Of a stretch of DNA of 11,155 nucleotides, positions 6,560 through 11,155 are shown piece after piece. The DNA comes from Clostridium sp. CAG:609. Lineage in GTDB: Bacteria > Bacillota_I > Bacilli_A > RF39 > UBA660. Numbering within the stretch: the stretch's first letter is position 1; each line of letters starts with the position of its first letter. Made by a program: the position numbers and the translations under genes. The stretch lies in the NCBI GenBank assembly GCA_000438075.1, contig FR903515.1, positions 1 to 11,155 of the forward strand, given 5' to 3'. The notes under the pieces were generated by a model that did not search any database, was not told the DNA's origin, and saw only the letters and a program-made list of their open reading frames with translations.

Positions 6560-7373
6560 TTTGACAATTCGGACAATAATAGGTACTTCTTCCTCCGATT
6601 TTTATTCTCACTATTTTTGTATTACATACTGGACATGGTTCATTTTCTTTTTTATGAACATTTAAAAATTGTTGAAATCTACCTGTTACTCCGAGTGATG
6701 AAGTATAACTTTTTATCGTAGTACCACCGTACTTGATTGCTTCATCTATTATTTTATTAGAACATCTTGCAACACTTTCACATTCTGCTAAAGACAGGGA
6801 TGAACCCATTCTTTCTGGGTTTATGTGGGATGAAAATAAAACTTCATTAGCATAAATATTACCTAAACCACTGATTATTGTTTGATCTAAAAGTAATGTT
6901 TTAATTGGTATATGTTTATTATGAATCTTATTATAAATATATTCTTTAGATAATGATTTATCATTTGCTTCGATTCCTTGTTTTTTAATACATTCAATAT
7001 TATTTACATCACTTTTTTTAACTAGATTCATTCTTCCAAATTTTCTTGTATCATGATATCTTAAGTCTGTGAAATCATTAAATGATATGATGATATGTTC
7101 ATGTTTTTCTATTGGTTCATTGCTTTTTTTAATGAAGTACTTTCCTTCCATTCTTAAGTGACTTATTAAAACATAATCATTTAAATCAAATAATAAATAT
7201 TTACCACGGCGAGATATATCAATGATACTTCTTCCCACTAAGATGTTTTTAAAATCAGTAATATTACTTTCTATAATCTTGGGATAAATTATATTAACAT
7301 CAATTATTTTTTTATTTAGAATCATTCTTTTTAAAGTATTTCTTACTGTTTCTACTTCTGCTATTTCTGGCAT
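6555..7373 (-). CDS. mutM: Formamidopyrimidine-DNA glycosylase (8-oxoguanine repair)
   Basis: This enzyme excises oxidised purines such as 8-oxoguanine and FapyG in base excision repair and nicks the resulting abasic site. The 272-residue length is normal. The N-terminus MPEIAEVET keeps the catalytic Pro2 (nucleophile after Met removal), Glu3 and Glu6. Lys58 (RRGKYLLF) corresponds to the conserved Lys57. The void-filling trio is present as Met75 (LRMEGKY), Arg110 and Phe112 (DTRKFGRM). The helix-two-turn-helix is around QTIISGLGNIYANEVLF (164-180). A C4 zinc finger (Cys247, 250, 267, 270) with Arg262 in GGRSTYYC completes it. Pro5 of the usual MPELPEVET is Ala here. It starts two bases after the LRR gene stop, with AAGGA upstream, so it is the last gene of the polA operon. 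A polA-mutM linkage is common in Firmicutes. Confidence 0.97.
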   Translation of the reverse strand: MPEIAEVETVRNTLKRMILNKKIIDVNIIYPKIIESNITDFKNILVGRSIIDISRRGKYLLFDLNDYVLISHLRMEGKYFIKKSNEPIEKHEHIIISFNDFTDLRYHDTRKFGRMNLVKKSDVNNIECIKKQGIEANDKSLSKEYIYNKIHNKHIPIKTLLLDQTIISGLGNIYANEVLFSSHINPERMGSSLSLAECESVARCSNKIIDEAIKYGGTTIKSYTSSLGVTGRFQQFLNVHKKENEPCPVCNTKIVRIKIGGRSTYYCPNCQK

Positions 7374-7375
7374 AA

Positions 7376-8542
7376 TTAAATTCCTTCTTTCACTTGTAAG
7401 TCTTTTGAAGATATTTCAATATCTGTTGGATAATTAAACTTAAATCCATGGAGAGTATCAATTGTATTTGTTGATACATTAACAAATCTATAATCTAGGG
7501 TATCTCCTTGATCTGCCCAGGTTAAATCTAAGTGATAAAACTTTCCATCTATTTTTACTAAATTCCATTCATGAAGTGCTCCGGCGAAAGCTGAATATGA
7601 AACTAGCCCAACTAGATTAGCTAAAAAGTTAAAGCTTTGAGCATAATTATGACATTGTCCATAACCCAAAACTAAAGGATAATATAAGTCATTTGTTCCG
7701 TCATATAATCCATCTGTACTTTTATAAACCATTTTCTTAACTATAAATTCTGATATTTTAATAACTTTATCTAAGTCTGTCATATCACTAGTTAAAGTAC
7801 TTGCAAAATTTTTAGCAACTTCTTTTGCTTCTTTATAAGTTTTTATATTATTTTTATTCCATTCATAATTGGTGAAGCTTTCACATCTTTCATATGTATC
7901 ATTACATCCACTTTGATATTGATTTGAAAAATCTTTTTTATAGATTATATCATTATCTTTAAATTCATATGTATAAAAATTATTTAAACTGTTATTTAAT
8001 ATCTTATCTAAATGTGGTGCCATTACTTCTAGATTAGTTATATTGTTATTATAAAGTGTTGGCATATTTGTTAAATTATTTAGTGATGTTAAAGCTGATA
8101 CATCTTCGATTTCATTTGAAAATAAACTAAGTTTTTCTAAAGATGTTAAGTTTTTTAATGGACTTATATCTTTGATTTTATTTAGGTTAAGAAGAAGTAT
8201 TTTTAATTTAGTAAGGCTTTTTAGTTTACTTATGTCTTTGATGTTATTTTGGCTCATGGATAGTGCTTCTAGATTTTTAAAGTATTCTATACCTGATATA
8301 TCTTTGATATTTAAATTATCTAGATAAAGACTTTTTATATTTAGGGCATCATTTATTTTTATATCATCGGTACCCATTATATTTTTTATAGCATTTTCTA
8401 AATTTTTATCTTTAAAAACTATTACATCACTTTCTAGAGTTTCTTTTGGAGTTTGATTATCTTTGGTATTTAGTTTTTTAATACCAAAGATAATACCAAA
8501 TAAAGATATTATAACTAATAAAATTATTATTACTTTTTTCAT
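7376..8542 (-). CDS. Membrane-anchored leucine-rich-repeat protein with transglutaminase-like domain
   Basis: This 388-residue protein has an N-terminal signal/anchor helix (about 3-20, no lipobox Cys). Next is an internalin-type cap (VIVFKDKNLENAI, 40-52) and about five 22-residue LRRs (66-178) built on LxxLxxNxIxDIS; the last is degenerate. A transglutaminase/protease-like domain occupies about 235-375. Its Cys-His-Asp triad is visible as Cys297 (GYGQCHNYAQ), His324 (ALHEWNLVKIDG) and Asp339 (YHLDLTWAD), so it is probably catalytic: either a transglutaminase or, as often in this superfamily, a cysteine peptidase. It is expected to act outside the membrane. Cys213 and Cys220 form a close pair between the two regions. 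The start codon overlaps the polA stop by one base (TAATG), with GAGG just upstream, so it is translationally coupled to polA. The substrate is unknown. Confidence 0.9.
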   Translation of the reverse strand: MKKVIIILLVIISLFGIIFGIKKLNTKDNQTPKETLESDVIVFKDKNLENAIKNIMGTDDIKINDALNIKSLYLDNLNIKDISGIEYFKNLEALSMSQNNIKDISKLKSLTKLKILLLNLNKIKDISPLKNLTSLEKLSLFSNEIEDVSALTSLNNLTNMPTLYNNNITNLEVMAPHLDKILNNSLNNFYTYEFKDNDIIYKKDFSNQYQSGCNDTYERCESFTNYEWNKNNIKTYKEAKEVAKNFASTLTSDMTDLDKVIKISEFIVKKMVYKSTDGLYDGTNDLYYPLVLGYGQCHNYAQSFNFLANLVGLVSYSAFAGALHEWNLVKIDGKFYHLDLTWADQGDTLDYRFVNVSTNTIDTLHGFKFNYPTDIEISSKDLQVKEGI

Positions 8543-11097
8543 TATTTTGCCTCATACCAGTTTATTCCAGTATCTATTTCTACCTTTAATGGAACACTTA
8601 GTTTATAAACGTTTTCCATTTCTTCTTTTACTATTTTCTTTATTTTATCTAGTTCACTATTTTTACAATCTACGATTATTTCATCATGAACTTGAAGAAG
8701 TATTTTACTAGTTATACCCTCCCGCATAAACCTATTATAAACATTAATCATTGATAATTTCATGATATCTGCACTTGTACCTTGGATTGGTGTATTCATT
8801 GCCATACGTTCCCCCATTTGACGAATCAAATAATTAGGATTATTTATTTCTTCGATTACTCTGGTTCTTCCAAAAAGTGTTGTGACATAACCTTTTTCTT
8901 TTGCAAGACTTACTTGAGTATCAGTATAGTTTTTAACCTCTGGATATAACTTGTGGAATTTTTCAATGAAGTCATCTGCTTCTGATTTTGATATATGTAA
9001 ATTTTCTCCGAGACCAAAACCTGAGATACCATAAATAATACCAAATATTACTGCTTTTGCACAACGACGCATTTGTTTTGTTACTGCTTCTTCGGGTACA
9101 TTAAATACTTCACTTGCAACATGAGTATGAATATCTTCATCATTTTGAAATGCTCTGATTAGACTTTTGCAATTTGATAAAGAAGCCATTACCCTTAGTT
9201 CTACTTGACTATAATCAGCACTTAATAAACAATCATTTTCAGGCAAAAATGCTTTTCTTATGTTTCTTCCAAGCTCTTCACGAACTGGTATGTTTTGTAA
9301 GTTTGGATCAGTTGATGATAATCTTCCAGTTCTAGTTAAAGTTTGTTTATATATCGTATGTATTTTTCCATCAGATAAAATATAATTACTTAATCCTTCA
9401 ATATATGTACTTTTTAATTTAGATAGATTTCTGTATTCAAGTATTTTTTCTACGATTGGATGTTTATCAACAAGTTTTTCTAATACTTTAATGTCTGTTT
9501 TATAACCTGTTTTATTCTTTTTACCCTTTGCTATTTCTAATTTTTCAAATAATACTTCACCGAGTTGTTTTGGTGATGAAATATTAAACTTTATACCTGC
9601 TAGATTATATATTTCTTTAGTAAGTAGTTCTAGTTTTACATCAAGTTCAAGTGACATATCTTTTAAAATATCTTTGTTACAAATAATACCAGTTTTTTCC
9701 ATATCTGCTAGAACATATAATAAAGGCATTTCAATATTTTGGTAAAGGCTTAGTGCATTACTATTTTCTAATTCTTTAATATGTTCATCCTTTATAGAAA
9801 ATAAATATCTACTTCTTTTTACCATTTCTAATTCTATATCACTAAAGTTATTTTTCTTTAAGTTATCATAATATAATAAATCATTATTAGATTGATTTGC
9901 TAAGTATGCTAAATCATCTTTAGTATTTAAATTAAGTAGATAAGCACTAATCATTATATCATTTACACAATTTATCTTTATACCTGTGTTAACTATTATT
10001 TTTTTAGCATCATATGTAGTTATGTTATAATCCTTTATTTCATTTAAGACATTCAATATATCATCTTTATTAACAATATAATTATTTTTAGAATCACTTA
10101 TAGACATAGACACTAGCTTAGCTAGATGATAGTTTTCATTATCTAGCATTACATCAATAGATATATCTTTGTCTAGTGAAATATTATTTATGGTACTGAT
10201 ACTGGAGTATTCCAGATTCTTAGTTTCTTTTTTTATTTCCATGTTTTTTAAAAATGAAAAGAATTCTAAGTCTTTAAATAAACTAGTAAGTTCTGGTGTT
10301 ATATTTTTTTCATATTTTAAATCTTCGAGCACAATATTAAGAGGTACATCTTTATATATAGTTGCTATTTTTTTACTTATGAAAGCCATTTTTTTATCTT
10401 CTACTAATTTTTCTTTTGTTTTACCTTTTATGTTATCAATATTATCATATAAATTTTCTAAAGACTTATATTCTTGAAGAAGTTTTAATGCCGTTTTTTC
10501 ACCAATTCCTTTTACACCAGGGATATTATCTGATTGATCCCCCATTAAAGCTTTTAAATCAATCATTTTTATTGGTTCAATTCCATAGTCATCAACAAAA
10601 GCCTGATGATTATATCTTATAAAACCATTTTGTTTTAATAATTTTACTTCAGTTTCATCACTGATTAGTTGAAGTAAATCTTTATCACTTGAAACTATGA
10701 CTGATGCAAAATCTTTATCTGCTTCGGTCATTTTAACAATAGTACCAACGATATCATCAGCTTCATATGGTGCAAGTTCAAAATGTTTGATTCCCATTTT
10801 ATCTAGAATTTCCCTAGCTATAGGCATTTGTAATTTTAATTCTTCCGGAGTATCTATTCTTCCTTCTTTATAAAAATCATATTCTTCTTTACGAAAGTTT
10901 TTACCTATGTCAAAAGCAACAGCCATGTATGATGGATTTTCTTCAGATATTATTTTATTCATCATATTTACGAAACCAAATAAGGCATTTGTTGGTACTC
11001 CTTTTGAATTTTTCATCATGTTACCTGTGTATGCAGTTGCATAATAACTACGAAACATTAAATTGTTTCCATCTATTAATATTAATTTTTTTACCAT
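8542..11097 (-). CDS. polA: DNA polymerase I, with 5' nuclease and vestigial proofreading domain
   Basis: This 851-residue enzyme processes Okazaki fragments and fills repair gaps. The 5'-3' nuclease domain (about 1-290) has the metal-binding sets LILIDGNN (5-12), AFDIGKNFRKEEY (61-73), YEADD (111-115), SSDKD (136-140) and GDQSDNIPGVKGIGEKTA (186-203, with the DNA-binding helix-hairpin). The middle domain (about 295-455) lacks the Asp-x-Glu exonuclease signature, so proofreading is absent as in Taq or Bst. The polymerase domain (about 456-851) has TRTGRLSSTDPNLQNIP (588-604), motif A DYSQVELR (628-635, Asp628 and steric gate Glu633), motif B RRCAKAVIFGIIYG (677-690, Phe685), and motif C QVHDE (802-806). 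Motif B has Ile684 where the family has Asn. ATG 11097 was chosen over an in-frame start 18 codons upstream because AGGTGAT precedes it and MVKKLILIDG is the usual N-terminus. First gene of its operon. Confidence 0.98.
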   Translation of the reverse strand: MVKKLILIDGNNLMFRSYYATAYTGNMMKNSKGVPTNALFGFVNMMNKIISEENPSYMAVAFDIGKNFRKEEYDFYKEGRIDTPEELKLQMPIAREILDKMGIKHFELAPYEADDIVGTIVKMTEADKDFASVIVSSDKDLLQLISDETEVKLLKQNGFIRYNHQAFVDDYGIEPIKMIDLKALMGDQSDNIPGVKGIGEKTALKLLQEYKSLENLYDNIDNIKGKTKEKLVEDKKMAFISKKIATIYKDVPLNIVLEDLKYEKNITPELTSLFKDLEFFSFLKNMEIKKETKNLEYSSISTINNISLDKDISIDVMLDNENYHLAKLVSMSISDSKNNYIVNKDDILNVLNEIKDYNITTYDAKKIIVNTGIKINCVNDIMISAYLLNLNTKDDLAYLANQSNNDLLYYDNLKKNNFSDIELEMVKRSRYLFSIKDEHIKELENSNALSLYQNIEMPLLYVLADMEKTGIICNKDILKDMSLELDVKLELLTKEIYNLAGIKFNISSPKQLGEVLFEKLEIAKGKKNKTGYKTDIKVLEKLVDKHPIVEKILEYRNLSKLKSTYIEGLSNYILSDGKIHTIYKQTLTRTGRLSSTDPNLQNIPVREELGRNIRKAFLPENDCLLSADYSQVELRVMASLSNCKSLIRAFQNDEDIHTHVASEVFNVPEEAVTKQMRRCAKAVIFGIIYGISGFGLGENLHISKSEADDFIEKFHKLYPEVKNYTDTQVSLAKEKGYVTTLFGRTRVIEEINNPNYLIRQMGERMAMNTPIQGTSADIMKLSMINVYNRFMREGITSKILLQVHDEIIVDCKNSELDKIKKIVKEEMENVYKLSVPLKVEIDTGINWYEAK

Positions 11098-11101
11098 GTT
11101 T

Positions 11102-11108
11102 ATCACCT
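11102..11108 (-). promoter_or_regulatory. Shine-Dalgarno site that fixes the polA start
   Basis: The minus strand reads AGGTGAT four bases before ATG 11097. The longer reading frame would place the promoter elements inside the coding region, so the shorter start is preferred. Confidence 0.75.
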
Positions 11109-11114
11109 GTTTAT

Positions 11115-11143
11115 AGTATATCATGTATAATTCTAAATATAAA
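11115..11143 (-). promoter_or_regulatory. Extended -10 promoter for the polA operon
   Basis: The minus strand shows TTTATA (11138-11143), a 17-bp spacer, then TGATATACT (11115-11123), an extended -10 with TATACT. Transcription would start near 11108, giving a leader of only about 11 bases that still holds the AGGTGAT site. The very short leader is a reason for caution, and another promoter may lie beyond the window. Confidence 0.5.
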
Positions 11144-11155
11144 GATTTCAAAGTT

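Noticed and set aside
8463..8711. 82-codon plus-strand frame across the LRR/polA junction
   Set aside because: Covers two coupled minus-strand genes with strong motifs; its Phe/Leu-rich sequence is a complement artefact.
10169..10622. Two overlapping plus-strand frames (102 and 68 codons)
   Set aside because: Antisense to conserved polA sequence, including the helix-hairpin motif region; no independent support.
11098..11151. N-terminal extension of PolA by 18 residues
   Set aside because: The extension is encoded by promoter-like DNA, and the usual PolA start (MVKKLILIDG) has its own ribosome binding site.
1..11155. CRISPR array, tRNA/rRNA, riboswitch, insertion sequence or prophage genes
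   Set aside because: No spaced repeats, RNA-like folds, transposase, integrase or long inverted repeats were seen, and the gaps between genes are too short to hold them.
1..11155. Mycoplasma-type code with TGA as Trp
   Set aside because: TGA ends several genes here, two of them in ATGA overlaps, and Trp is encoded by TGG.

Overview
The window is very AT-rich (roughly a quarter G+C by eye), and every convincing gene lies on the minus strand. TGA serves as a stop codon (for example at the ends of mutM and of the ABC ATPase gene) and tryptophan is encoded by TGG, so this is not the Mycoplasma code. Clear AGGAGG-type ribosome binding sites, a Taq/Bst-like PolA without proofreading residues, internalin-type LRRs and a DUF975/CmpB membrane protein all point to a low-GC Firmicute. 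The best guess is an uncultured gut member of the Bacilli/RF39-like Mollicutes-related group; that placement is inference.

Read in the direction of transcription (high to low coordinates), there are three or four transcription units. Unit 1 (11097 to 6555) is polA, then a membrane-anchored LRR/transglutaminase-like protein, then mutM. Junctions are 1 nt overlap or 2 nt gap, and a hairpin terminator folds over the mutM stop codon. Unit 2 (6468 to 2008) is a MacB-type ABC ATPase, two FtsX-like permeases joined by ATGA overlaps, and a membrane-anchored serpin 20 nt downstream. It starts from an extended -10 promoter squeezed against the preceding terminator and ends in a second hairpin that contains the serpin stop codon. 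Unit 3 is a 122-residue three-helix membrane protein whose start is preceded by TATAAT but no ribosome binding site. Unit 4 is a DUF975 + CmpB-like multi-pass membrane protein with its own promoter.

Unit 1 couples DNA replication/repair (PolA gap filling and MutM excision of oxidised purines) to an unrelated surface protein. Unit 2 looks like a cell-envelope module in which an extracytoplasmic ABC machine and a surface protease inhibitor are made together. The serpin is the most unusual protein here: it has an insertion of about 110 residues, a long Gly-rich reactive loop, and only two cysteines, one in each of those regions. No RNA gene, CRISPR array, transposase or phage gene was recognised. 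No gap between genes exceeds about 90 bases. The left edge holds two perfect tandem copies of a 15-bp unit.
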